The translations under genes were made by a program, and so were the position numbers. This document shows, piece after piece, positions 7,728 through 14,754 of a DNA stretch of 19,670 bases (position 1 is the first letter of the stretch; each line of letters begins with the position of its first letter). This stretch comes from an uncultured Oscillospiraceae bacterium (lineage in GTDB: Bacteria > Bacillota > Clostridia > Oscillospirales > Oscillospiraceae). Below the pieces are notes generated by a model, which was not told where the DNA came from, ran no database searches, and saw nothing but the letters and a program-made list of their open reading frames with translations. The stretch covers positions 1 through 19,670 of the forward strand of contig CAPGBJ010000060.1 in assembly GCA_948616425.1 (NCBI GenBank), given 5' to 3'.

Positions 7728-8297
7728 TCAGTCAGTATATTTTACCACGCCGCTGCGGCGCAGCCCGTGCATCAGCGGGATGCACGCGGTGGTGACGCAC
7801 ACGGCGGTGACGATCCCGGTGGCAAACCGGGCGGGCAGGAAGGGCACGTGTACCATAAACTCCGTATGGTACATCACGCTCTCCACCCAGATGCTTACCG
7901 TGTTGGCCACGGTGTTGGTCACAGCCCCGGCGATCCCTACGATATAGCACAGCATTGGACGGCTCTCCAGCCGCTTTCCGGTGGCCTGCCGGCACCACAG
8001 GGCCCCCAGCCCCACCACCAGGCCCCGGAGTCCGGCTGGGATCACATAGAGCACCGTGGTGGGGGCCAGGCCGTAGGGGCCGAGGATCTGGGCGATAAGC
8101 TCCCCCAGCAGGCCCACCAGCATTCCCTCGATGGGGCCGAACAGCATACCGCCCAGCATAATGGGCAGTGAGGCGAAGTTGAGCTTGAAGAAGGGGGTCT
8201 CAATGGCGATGTACCGTTTCAGCAGAAACGTCATGGCGATGAGCAGTGCCATCATGCAGATGGTATAGATGCTGGCTCTTTTTTTGTTGACTGTCAT
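7728..8297 (-). CDS. folT: ECF transporter S component, folate type (FolT)
   Basis: A 189-aa hydrophobic protein with about six membrane segments and the pattern of the energy-coupling-factor S components: a basic N-terminus (MTVNKKRASIYTICMM), then KLNFASLPIMLGGMLFGPIEGMLVGLLGELIAQ, the Gly- and Pro-rich loop typical of folate-type S subunits, and LYVIPAGLRGLVVGL. S components bind a vitamin outside and work with a shared EcfA1-EcfA2-EcfT module, which is not in this window. The folate specificity is inferred chiefly from the THF riboswitch directly upstream, with support from the co-transcribed folC. The start ATG (8295-8297) is preceded by AAAGGAG, which is buried in a 14-bp hairpin (see the riboswitch platform). 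The stop is just before the hutD ribosome binding site. Confidence 0.87.
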   Translation of the reverse strand: MTVNKKRASIYTICMMALLIAMTFLLKRYIAIETPFFKLNFASLPIMLGGMLFGPIEGMLVGLLGELIAQILGPYGLAPTTVLYVIPAGLRGLVVGLGALWCRQATGKRLESRPMLCYIVGIAGAVTNTVANTVSIWVESVMYHTEFMVHVPFLPARFATGIVTAVCVTTACIPLMHGLRRSGVVKYTD

Positions 8298-8305
8298 AAT
8301 AATAC

Positions 8306-8338
8306 GCTCCTTTCATGGCGTGTTGCCATGAAAGGAGC
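8306..8338 (-). promoter_or_regulatory. Ribosome-binding-site hairpin of folT (riboswitch expression platform)
   Basis: A perfect 14-bp stem: GCTCCTTTCATGGC (8338 to 8325 on the minus strand), a 5-base loop AACAC, and GCCATGAAAGGAGC (8319 to 8306). The 3' arm contains the folT ribosome binding site AAAGGAG. There is no T run afterwards, so control would be translational. The 5' arm can instead pair with CCATGGGGGAG just upstream (8352 to 8342), and that segment overlaps the 3' strand of the aptamer's first helix. The design is therefore a switch: ligand-bound aptamer lets the site-hiding hairpin form, ligand-free aptamer lets the alternative form. Confidence 0.8.
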
Positions 8339-8350
8339 GCACTCCCCCAT

Positions 8351-8447
8351 GGCAGCGGATGCGGCACAGCAACGCGGGCTTCTCGTCCCTTCGTCCGCCG
8401 GCAACCTCCCATCCGACGGCACTTGACGCGCTGTGTCTACTCTGACC
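8351..8447 (-). ncRNA. Tetrahydrofolate (THF) riboswitch aptamer
   Basis: Read on the minus strand, this segment matches the conserved THF (folT-type) riboswitch. It contains GAGTAGA at the 5' side, GCGTCAAGTG, the GGATGGGA segment, GGACGAA and the closing GCATCCGCT. Helix P1 is GGTCAG with CTGCC, P2 is CACAGC with GCTGTG, and P3 is CCGTC with the GGCGG region. The known pseudoknot is present as GGATG (8414 to 8410) with CATCC (8361 to 8357). The aptamer lies between the fchA stop and folT and ends about 54 bases before the folT start. THF riboswitches repress folate transport and synthesis when reduced folates are plentiful. A possible -10 element, CATAAT, lies five bases upstream on the minus strand, but no good -35 is seen. 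Confidence 0.93.
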
Positions 8448-8506
8448 AGGTTATTATGGAATATTTTGCGTGTGGGGCAGCTGCTGCCGACCCAACCAAC
8501 AGGAAA

Positions 8507-9133
8507 TTACATCGCCTTGACGACGGTGTCGTAGATCTGATCGGCCAGGGGCAGGGCCTTGGCCAGCAGGGCCTCGCCCTTGGCGCGGTAGTCCTCGGCC
8601 AGCTCCTTGTTCTTCAGGCTGCCGATGTTGATGAGCACATTGAGCCAGGCGCCCTGGATGGCGGCCCGCAGAGACAGGGCGGATACGCCCAGGTCGCTGG
8701 CGGCGCTGTCGTTGCTCTTGCCCAGGATGGAGGCGGTGAGCTCCAGGGTCTCGGCGGCCAGCTCCATCATCTCGAAGGGGGTCTTGGTACAGCCCTCCAG
8801 GCCCTTCTGGATGGCGGCGGAGCGGGCGGCCTTCTCCTCGTCGGTCTCCTTGGGCATGCCAAAGGCGGCGCTGACCACGTTGAAGGCCTCGGTGTCCCGG
8901 TCCATCACGTCCACAAAGCGGACCTTCAGGTCGGTGGCCTTGGCCTGGGCGGCCTTGGCGGTCTCCTCAAACTCGGCGTACTTCTTCTTGCCGATGGTCA
9001 GAGAGCACACCATCGCGGTGAGGGCGGCGCCCAGGGCGCCCTCCAGAGCGGCGGCAGAACCGCCGCCAGGGGCGGGGGCGTCGGAGGCCAGCAGGTCTAC
9101 AAATTCGGCGGTTTTCAGTTCAGCCAGTTTCAT
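8507..9133 (-). CDS. fchA: Formimidoyltetrahydrofolate cyclodeaminase
   Basis: This enzyme converts 5-formimino-THF to 5,10-methenyl-THF and releases ammonia. The 208-aa all-helical protein shows the family's opening APAPGGGSAAALEGALGAALTAMV (about residues 19-42), DRDTEAFNVV, and the KSNDSAASDLGVSALSLRAAIQGAWLNVLINI stretch toward the C-terminus. In animals the equivalent is the C-terminal half of the fused FTCD; here it is a separate gene just downstream of the formimidoyltransferase, in the same N-to-C order. AGGAG lies just upstream of the ATG. The gene is 77 bases after ftcD, with no obvious promoter between them. The symbol fchA follows clostridial usage. Confidence 0.93.
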   Translation of the reverse strand: MKLAELKTAEFVDLLASDAPAPGGGSAAALEGALGAALTAMVCSLTIGKKKYAEFEETAKAAQAKATDLKVRFVDVMDRDTEAFNVVSAAFGMPKETDEEKAARSAAIQKGLEGCTKTPFEMMELAAETLELTASILGKSNDSAASDLGVSALSLRAAIQGAWLNVLINIGSLKNKELAEDYRAKGEALLAKALPLADQIYDTVVKAM

Positions 9134-9210
9134 AGGGCATTCTCCTAATCTGTACGTTTTTTAGGGGAGGGCGGGACGAATCGATCCGCCGCGCCCTGCC
9201 AGGAAATTGC

Positions 9211-10122
9211 TTATTCCATGCCCACCAGGTGGTACTCCATCACCTGGTTGTGGGCGTCGAAGTTCTCCAGCTTCAGGTAGTGCTCGGCGCAGTCGAGAAG
9301 CGCCTTGGCGGGGGTGAGGCCCACCACCTCGCTGCCGACAATGTAGGTGCCATAACGCTCAGCCAGAGCCTTGATCATCTCATAGACCACATTCAGGGGG
9401 GTGACCTCGTAGTTGACCATGTTCATAGACACCTGGGCGATGCCCCGGTCCTCCAGCATAAAGCCCATGGCCTTGCAGCACTTGAATCCGCCAGAGGAAG
9501 CGCGGATGACCTTGGCGATCTTCTTGGCAACCTCCACGTCAGAGGTGGCCAGATTCACGTTAAAGGCCACCAGGGGCATACGGGCGCCGATGGCGGTGAT
9601 GCCGGCGGTGGGGTGGATCTTCCGCTCGCCGAAGTCGGGGGCCCACTCGGGCTGGAGCAGCTTTTCAGGCATCCCCTCGAACTGACCCTTGCGGCAGGTG
9701 GCCAGGTTGCGGCGCTCGGGGACAGAGGCGGAGTCCTCATAGAGGAAGGAGGGAATCTTCAGCTCGTCCCAGATGCGCTGGCCCAGCCGCTTGGACATCT
9801 CCACGCACTCCTCCACGGTGACGCCCATGGTGGGGACGAAGGGGATCACGTCGGTGGCGCCCATGCGGGAGTGCTCGCCCACGTGCTTGTTCATGTCGAT
9901 GACCTCGGCGGCCTTCTTGGTCAGCAGGAAAGCGACCTCCTCGATGGCCTCAGGGGAGCCGATCATGGTGAAGACGCAGCGGTTGTGGTTGCCGTCTGTC
10001 TGGGCGTCGAAGAGGGTGCAGCCGGGCACGCTCTTGGCCACGTCCACCAGGGCGTTGTAGGCGGCCTCGTCCTTCTCCTTGCTGCAGCTGAAATTGGGGA
10101 TACACTCGACAAGTCTGGCCAT
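9211..10122 (-). CDS. ftcD: Glutamate formimidoyltransferase
   Basis: It transfers the formimino group from N-formimino-L-glutamate to THF, releasing glutamate, the last carbon-chain step of this histidine pathway. The 303-aa protein has the family start MARLVECIPNFSCS, the DGNHNRCVFT segment, and VGEHSRMGATDVIPFVP (about 81-97), which includes the histidine (His84) equivalent to the catalytic residue of the mammalian enzyme. The PTAGITAIGARMPLVAFNVNL motif is also present. It is the stand-alone transferase domain, not fused to the deaminase. AGGAGG lies upstream of the ATG. It follows gltS by 77 bases, where a GC-rich imperfect hairpin (10157-10184) occurs without a T tract. Confidence 0.95.
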   Translation of the reverse strand: MARLVECIPNFSCSKEKDEAAYNALVDVAKSVPGCTLFDAQTDGNHNRCVFTMIGSPEAIEEVAFLLTKKAAEVIDMNKHVGEHSRMGATDVIPFVPTMGVTVEECVEMSKRLGQRIWDELKIPSFLYEDSASVPERRNLATCRKGQFEGMPEKLLQPEWAPDFGERKIHPTAGITAIGARMPLVAFNVNLATSDVEVAKKIAKVIRASSGGFKCCKAMGFMLEDRGIAQVSMNMVNYEVTPLNVVYEMIKALAERYGTYIVGSEVVGLTPAKALLDCAEHYLKLENFDAHNQVMEYHLVGME

Positions 10123-10156
10123 AATTTTGTTCCTCCTAAAAAATATTTATTCTTGT

Positions 10157-10184
10157 GCCGGGACCGGTATCACCCGGCCCCGGC
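10157..10184. other. Intercistronic GC-rich hairpin between gltS and ftcD
   Basis: GCCGGGACCGG (10157-10167) pairs with CCGGCCCCGGC (10174-10184) with one internal mismatch. There is no T run after it on either side. It could stabilise the upstream gltS message or adjust the relative levels of gltS and ftcD. Confidence 0.4.
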
Positions 10185-10199
10185 CGGTTTCGCAGATGC

Positions 10200-11450
10200 T
10201 CAGCCCACCAGTTCGCTGGCGGCGGGGACAAAGAACTTGATGAAGGCGATGGTCTGGGGCTGATAGATGATGTCCACCAGGAAGGCGCCCACGATGGGCA
10301 CGATCATGAAGGCCTTGCGGCTCATGCCGTAGCGGTCCTTCACGGCGGTCATGTTCACGATGGCGGAGGGGGTGGCGCCCAGGGCGTGGCCGCACAGGCC
10401 GGCGCACATGACGGCGGCGTCATAGTTCTTGCCCAGCAGGCGGAAGACCACAAAGTAGGAGATGAGGGCCATAAACAGCACCTGGCACATCACGACGATG
10501 AACACGCCGCCCAGCAGGTCCAGCAGCTGCCACAGCTTCAGGCTCATCAGGGCGATGGCCAGATACAGGGAGAGCATCACGTCGCCGATGCCGTCCACCA
10601 GAGAGAAGCTGAAGTTGTAGAAGTGGAACACCTCGTTCAGGTTGCGGAGAATCACGGCCACAAACATGGCGCCCACGTAGGTGGGGAAGCTCATGTCGAT
10701 CTGGTCGCCGATCCAGCCGGAGATCTGGGTGCCCACGGCCATGCAGACCAGGATGGCGGTGACGTTCTTGATCACGTCCAGGCCGGAAAGGGCCCCTTTA
10801 GAGGCGGCGTTGATCTGGTCCACGTCGGACTCGAAGGTATCATTCTCATCGGGATGCAGATCATACTTCACGATAAGACGGCGGGCCAGAGGTCCGCCCA
10901 GCAAAACGGCGGAGATCAGGCCAAAGGTAGCGGCGGCGGCACCCACCTCAACGCCGGCGGGGAAGCCCACCTTTACAAAGGTGTCGCCGTAGGAACCGGC
11001 GGCGCCGTGGCCGCCGATCATGGAGATGGCGGAGGACAGCAGGGCGTAGGGGGCCTCCAGGCCCACCACCTTGCCGACGGCGATGCCGATGACGTTCTGG
11101 CATACGGAGATGACGCCGGCGATCAGCCAGTAGAAAATCAGCAGCAGACCGCCCTTGACCAGCAGCTTGTAGCTGGCGCCCAGGCCCACGGTGACAAAGA
11201 AAGCCACCATGAAGGGGTCTTGATACAGCGTGTCAAAGTTGAAGGTGAAAGTGTTGCTCATGTACCCCGCGAAGGTGATGAACATAAACAGGAAACCGCC
11301 TACCACGGGAGCTGGGATGCAGTACTTACCCAAAACAGTCACCTTGTTTTTCACAAAGTAACCGATGAGCAGCATGACCGCCGCCATGGCCGTGGTCATG
11401 ATCGCGGTGGCGTTTATGTTCAAAACGCCCTCTACCATTTCAAATGACAT
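10200..11450 (-). CDS. gltS: Sodium/glutamate symporter, GltS family
   Basis: A 416-aa polytopic membrane protein. It carries GltS-family motifs: GKYCIPAPVVGGFLF (E. coli has KKYTIPEPVAGG), DPFMVAFFVTVGLGAS, and SAISMIGGHGAAGSYGDTF, matching the GSITLSGGHGTGAAW pore motif, with a second inverted GHALGATPSAI repeat near the C-terminus. The family couples glutamate movement to the sodium gradient, usually uptake. Next to the enzyme that makes glutamate from histidine, export or recapture of glutamate are both possible (inference). The frame opens at 11507, but the ATG at 11450 has AAGGAG nine bases upstream, and the 19 additional residues are highly charged and not family-like. A clear promoter lies at 11514-11542. 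Confidence 0.9.
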   Translation of the reverse strand: MSFEMVEGVLNINATAIMTTAMAAVMLLIGYFVKNKVTVLGKYCIPAPVVGGFLFMFITFAGYMSNTFTFNFDTLYQDPFMVAFFVTVGLGASYKLLVKGGLLLIFYWLIAGVISVCQNVIGIAVGKVVGLEAPYALLSSAISMIGGHGAAGSYGDTFVKVGFPAGVEVGAAAATFGLISAVLLGGPLARRLIVKYDLHPDENDTFESDVDQINAASKGALSGLDVIKNVTAILVCMAVGTQISGWIGDQIDMSFPTYVGAMFVAVILRNLNEVFHFYNFSFSLVDGIGDVMLSLYLAIALMSLKLWQLLDLLGGVFIVVMCQVLFMALISYFVVFRLLGKNYDAAVMCAGLCGHALGATPSAIVNMTAVKDRYGMSRKAFMIVPIVGAFLVDIIYQPQTIAFIKFFVPAASELVG

Positions 11451-11513
11451 GTTCTTCTTCTCCTTTTCGTCCTTTTTGTTTTCTTCCTCATCCAAGATCC
11501 TTCTCAAGCACTT

Positions 11514-11542
11514 ATTATAGTAGATTCAGAACAATGATACAA
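11514..11542 (-). promoter_or_regulatory. Promoter of gltS-ftcD-fchA
   Basis: On the minus strand, TTGTAT (11542 to 11537) and TATAAT (11519 to 11514) are 17 bases apart. Transcription would start near 11507, giving a leader of about 57 bases before gltS. It shows that the group can be transcribed separately from the LysR gene just upstream. The region overlaps an AT-rich zone with possible half-sites (ATACC/GGTAT-like), too weak to call an operator. Confidence 0.8.
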
Positions 11543-11582
11543 GCCAAAAAGAAAGGTATTTTCAGCTATCTGCTTAAAAATA

Positions 11583-12482
11583 TTAAGCCTCCCCCCTCTG
11601 GCGTCGGGCGGCCAGATCCAAAAAGCACTTCACGCAGCCGGCGTGGTACAGGTCGTCATTCCAAACCAGAATGGGGTAGGACTTGGGGCTAAACCCCTGT
11701 ATCGGTTTGGTGTAGACGGGGGAACCGGGGTGGGCGGCTGCAACGGACCTGGGCAGAAAGCCTACCCCGAAGCCCGCCTGGACCATCTGCATCTCCATCG
11801 GGGTGTCATAACAGTGGCAGGCCACGTTGGGGGTAAAGCCGGCCCGGCGGCACTCCTCCAGCAGGTCCCGACTGTAGCCCCACAGGTCGTCGCTGCGCAG
11901 CAGACACATGGGGATCTCCCGCAGGGCCTGAATGGGGACGGCCTCCTGGCCCGGAGCGGGATCGGTCTCGGGGCACATCACCAGTTCCAGCGGGTCTTCT
12001 CCCAGCACCCGCTTGCGCAGGCCGTAGGACTGCTCGGACTGGCTGCGCAGAAACAGCACATGCAGATCCCCCCGACCCAGGTCCTCCAGCAGGTCGCCCG
12101 GGGCCCCCATGCGGACATACAGCTCTACCTGGGGGTACTGTCTGTGGTACTCCTGCATCAGGCTGGTGGCAATCTGCACGTCAGAGTAGATGACCCCCAG
12201 CTTCAGCTGGCCCCGGACCCCGGCGTCCACGTCCCGGACGCTGTCCGCCATGGTCCGCAGACTTTGAAACATCTGTCGGCTGTGCTGGTAGAGGCACCGC
12301 CCAGCCTCGGTGAGCTTCACCCCCTTGTTGGTGCGCAGAAAGAGTGTGACCCCCAGCTCGTCCTCCAGCAGGGCCAGCTGCCGGCTGATGGGGGGCTGGG
12401 CCACATGGAGGACCCGGGCCGCCCCGGAGATACTCCCCTCCTCGGCCACGGCGGCGAAATATTCCAGTTGCTTGAAGTTCAT
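11583..12482 (-). CDS. LysR-family transcriptional regulator, probable hut regulator
   Basis: A 299-aa LysR-type regulator. The N-terminal winged helix-turn-helix is typical: MNFKQLEYFAAVAEEGSISGAARVLHVAQPPISRQLALLEDELGVTLF covers about residues 1-48 with the recognition helix in AQPPISRQLALLE. A linker and a periplasmic-binding-protein-like effector domain (about 90-290) follow. It is divergent from hutU and directly upstream of gltS-ftcD-fchA, so it most likely senses a histidine-pathway intermediate and controls both arms; the effector cannot be named from sequence. GAGAGG lies six bases before the ATG. The intergenic region holds a perfect palindrome with T-N11-A form. A short AT-rich hairpin overlaps its stop codon. 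Confidence 0.9.
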   Translation of the reverse strand: MNFKQLEYFAAVAEEGSISGAARVLHVAQPPISRQLALLEDELGVTLFLRTNKGVKLTEAGRCLYQHSRQMFQSLRTMADSVRDVDAGVRGQLKLGVIYSDVQIATSLMQEYHRQYPQVELYVRMGAPGDLLEDLGRGDLHVLFLRSQSEQSYGLRKRVLGEDPLELVMCPETDPAPGQEAVPIQALREIPMCLLRSDDLWGYSRDLLEECRRAGFTPNVACHCYDTPMEMQMVQAGFGVGFLPRSVAAAHPGSPVYTKPIQGFSPKSYPILVWNDDLYHAGCVKCFLDLAARRQRGEA

Positions 12483-12509
12483 GGCGTACCTCTCAATCCT
12501 CTGACACGG

Positions 12510-12528
12510 GGGGACAATATCCGTCCCC
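12510..12528. other. GC-rich palindrome in the lysR leader
   Basis: GGGGAC, seven bases, GTCCCC, extended by one pair to CGGGG.../...CCCCG-type ends. It lies between the presumed lysR transcription start and its ribosome binding site, so it could be an mRNA hairpin or a second operator. The function is unknown. Confidence 0.35.
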
Positions 12529-12536
12529 GCGGCCCC

Positions 12537-12561
12537 TTGCTATACCATTCTGGTATGGCAA
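12537..12561. promoter_or_regulatory. Candidate LysR recognition site in the lysR-hutU gap
   Basis: The core ATACCATTCTGGTAT (12542-12556) is a perfect 15-bp palindrome about a 3-base centre and contains T-N11-A (12543 to 12555), the LysR-type consensus. With one mismatched pair, the symmetry extends to 25 bp (TTGC at the left, GCAA at the right). Its centre at 12549 is about 65-70 bases before the likely hutU start point, the usual place for a LysR recognition site. Confidence 0.7.
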
Positions 12562-12578
12562 ATATATCACACAGGTTC

Positions 12579-12612
12579 TTTTCATTTTACCATGTTTTTG
12601 TTAAAATACAAT
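12579..12612 (+). promoter_or_regulatory. Candidate hutU promoter region
   Basis: Two overlapping possibilities: TTTTCA (12579-12584) with TAAAAT (12602-12607) at 17 bases, or TTTTAC (12585-12590) with TACAAT (12607-12612) at 16 bases. Both have weak -35 elements, which suits an activator-dependent promoter. On the minus strand TTGTAT and TAAAAT at 16 bases overlap here and may serve lysR. Confidence 0.55.
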
Positions 12613-12670
12613 ACATAGAAAACAGTTCCCAGCCGTGTGCTTTCATTTTTTAAGAAACGGAGGAATTTTT

Positions 12671-14686
12671 ATGAATCTCGCAGACGCCATGACCATCAAG
12701 CTGGACTACGACCTGCCCGAGTACCCCGCCTTTGAGGAGGGCTACCGCCGGGCCCCCCGCCGGGAGTCCCACCTGTCCCAGGCCGACAAGGCCCTGGCCA
12801 TCAAGAACGCCCTGCGGTATATCCACCCCGACCACCACGCCCAGATGGCCAAGGAGTTTGCCCAGGAGCTGGAGGAGCACGGCCGCATCTACGGCTACCG
12901 CTTCCGCCCCGCCGGCAAGCTGTACGGCAAGCCCATTGAGGAGTATAAGGGCAACTGCACCGAGGCCAAGGCCTTCCAGGTGATGATCGACAACAACCTG
13001 GACTTCGACATCGCCCTCTACCCCTACGAGCTGGTCACCTACGGCGAGACCGGCCAGGTCTGCCAGAACTGGATGCAGTACCGCCTGATTAAGAAGTACC
13101 TAGAGGTCATGACCGACGAGCAGACCCTGGTGGTCATGTCCGGCCACCCCCTGGGCCTGTTCCACAGCCACAAGCTGGCCCCCCGCTGCATCATCTCCAA
13201 CGGCCTGATGGTGGGCATGTATGACAACCAGAAGGACTTCAACCGGGCCGCCGCCATCGGCGTGGCCAACTACGGCCAGATGACTGCCGGCGGCTGGATG
13301 TACATCGGCCCCCAGGGCATCGTCCACGGCACCTTCAACACCCTGCTCAACGCCGGCCGGCTGAAGCTGGGCATCCCCGAGGACGGCAACCTGGCCGGAC
13401 GGCTGTTCATCTCCGCAGGTCTGGGCGGCATGTCGGGCGCTCAGGGCAAGGCCGCTGAGATCGCCGGCGCCGCCTCCATCATCGCCGAGGTGGATGACTC
13501 CCGCATTGAGACCCGCTACACCCAGGGCTGGGTGAGCCACCGCACCTCTGACCTGGCCGAGGCCGTGAAGATCGCCCAGGACCACCAGGCCAGCAAGCAG
13601 CCCTGCGCCGTGGCCTACCACGGCAACATTGTGGACCTGCTGGAGTATGTCTACAACAACAATATCCACGTGGACCTGCTGTCCGACCAGACCTCCTGCC
13701 ACGTGCCCTACGACGGCGGCTACTGCCCCCAGGGCCTGACCTTTGAGCAGCGCACCGAGATGCTGGACAAGGACCCCGAGGGCTTCGCCAAGCTGGTGGA
13801 CAAAACCCTCCAGCACCACTATGAGATGATCTGCAAGCTGCACGACAAGGGCACCTATTTCTTTGACTACGGCAACAGCTTCCTGAAAGCGGTGTATGAC
13901 ACCGGCATCAAGTCCATCTGCAAGAACGGCGAGAACGACCTGGACGGCTTTGTGTTCCCCTCCTACGTGGAGGACATCCTGGGTCCCTGCCTGTTCGACT
14001 TCGGCTACGGCCCCTTCCGCTGGTGCTGCCTGTCCCGGAACCCCGAGGACCTGGACAAGACCGATGCCGCCGCCGCCGAGTACATCAAGGCCCACAACCG
14101 CCGCTACCAGGACTATGACAACTATGTCTGGTGCCGGGACGCCAAGAAGAACAAGCTGGTGGTGGGCACCCAGTGCCGCATCCTGTATCAGGACGCCATG
14201 GGCCGTATGAACATCGCTCTGAAGTTTAACGAGATGGTCCGCAACGGCGAGATCGGCCCCGTCATGCTGGGCCGGGACCACCACGACACCGGCGGAACCG
14301 ACTCCCCCTTCCGCGAGACCTCCAACATTAAGGACGGCTCCAACATCATGGCCGAGATGGCCACCCAGTGCTACGCGGGCAACGCCGCCCGGGGCATGAG
14401 CCTCATCGCCCTGCACAACGGCGGCGGCACCGGCATCGGCAAGGCCATCAACGGCGGCTTCGGCATGGTGCTGGACGGCTCCGAGCGGGTGGACACCATC
14501 CTGCGCATGTCCATGCCCTGGGACACCATGGTGGGCGTCTCCCGCCGCAACTGGGCGGGCAACCCCAACTCCATGTCCACCGTGGCCGAGTACAACGAGA
14601 TGTACAAGGGTCAGGATCACATCACCATGCCCTATCTGGCTGATGACGCCATCATTGCTGAGGCGCTGAAGAGCATCCAGGGCTGA
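12671..14686 (+). CDS. hutU: Urocanate hydratase, long form
   Basis: HutU adds water to urocanate to make 4-imidazolone-5-propionate, using tightly bound NAD+ as an electrophile. The NAD region GLGGMSGAQGKAAEIAG is at about residues 250-266, preceded by MTAGGWMYIGPQGIVHGT; SDQTSCH, GPFRW (447-451), RDHHDTGGTDSPFRETSN and ALHNGGGTG follow. At 671 aa it is about 120 residues longer than the Pseudomonas or Bacillus type (about 550) and resembles the vertebrate UROC1 length class. The ATG at 12671 is preceded by GGAGGA with a 6-base spacer; the open frame upstream to 12635 lacks a binding site. Codon use is strongly restricted (GCC, GGC, CTG, AAG, ATC, TAC), suggesting very high expression. It is the first gene of the hutU-hutI group. 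Confidence 0.96.
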   Translation: MNLADAMTIKLDYDLPEYPAFEEGYRRAPRRESHLSQADKALAIKNALRYIHPDHHAQMAKEFAQELEEHGRIYGYRFRPAGKLYGKPIEEYKGNCTEAKAFQVMIDNNLDFDIALYPYELVTYGETGQVCQNWMQYRLIKKYLEVMTDEQTLVVMSGHPLGLFHSHKLAPRCIISNGLMVGMYDNQKDFNRAAAIGVANYGQMTAGGWMYIGPQGIVHGTFNTLLNAGRLKLGIPEDGNLAGRLFISAGLGGMSGAQGKAAEIAGAASIIAEVDDSRIETRYTQGWVSHRTSDLAEAVKIAQDHQASKQPCAVAYHGNIVDLLEYVYNNNIHVDLLSDQTSCHVPYDGGYCPQGLTFEQRTEMLDKDPEGFAKLVDKTLQHHYEMICKLHDKGTYFFDYGNSFLKAVYDTGIKSICKNGENDLDGFVFPSYVEDILGPCLFDFGYGPFRWCCLSRNPEDLDKTDAAAAEYIKAHNRRYQDYDNYVWCRDAKKNKLVVGTQCRILYQDAMGRMNIALKFNEMVRNGEIGPVMLGRDHHDTGGTDSPFRETSNIKDGSNIMAEMATQCYAGNAARGMSLIALHNGGGTGIGKAINGGFGMVLDGSERVDTILRMSMPWDTMVGVSRRNWAGNPNSMSTVAEYNEMYKGQDHITMPYLADDAIIAEALKSIQG

Positions 14687-14706
14687 TAACAAGATATCAA
14701 TGAATC

Positions 14707-14739
14707 AAAGAGGGGGCGTCCCACGACGTCCCCTCTTTT
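14707..14739 (+). terminator. Hairpin after hutU, partial terminator
   Basis: A 14-bp stem (14707-14720 with 14725-14738, one G-T pair) closes a CCAC loop and ends in TTTT. The T run is short, so termination may be partial and leave some transcription into hutI. Confidence 0.65.
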
Positions 14740-14754
14740 GGAAAACTTCCATCC

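Noticed and set aside
11451..11507. Longer N-terminus for gltS
   Set aside because: The additional 19 residues are highly charged and span the ribosome binding site for the ATG at 11450; the family start fits 11450.
13100..14692. 530-codon minus-strand frame opposite hutU, and similar long frames opposite hutI, ftcD, gltS and fhs
   Set aside because: Their repetitive G, H, V, L and Q composition is what the complement of GC-rich, codon-restricted genes gives. The sense strands encode clear enzymes.
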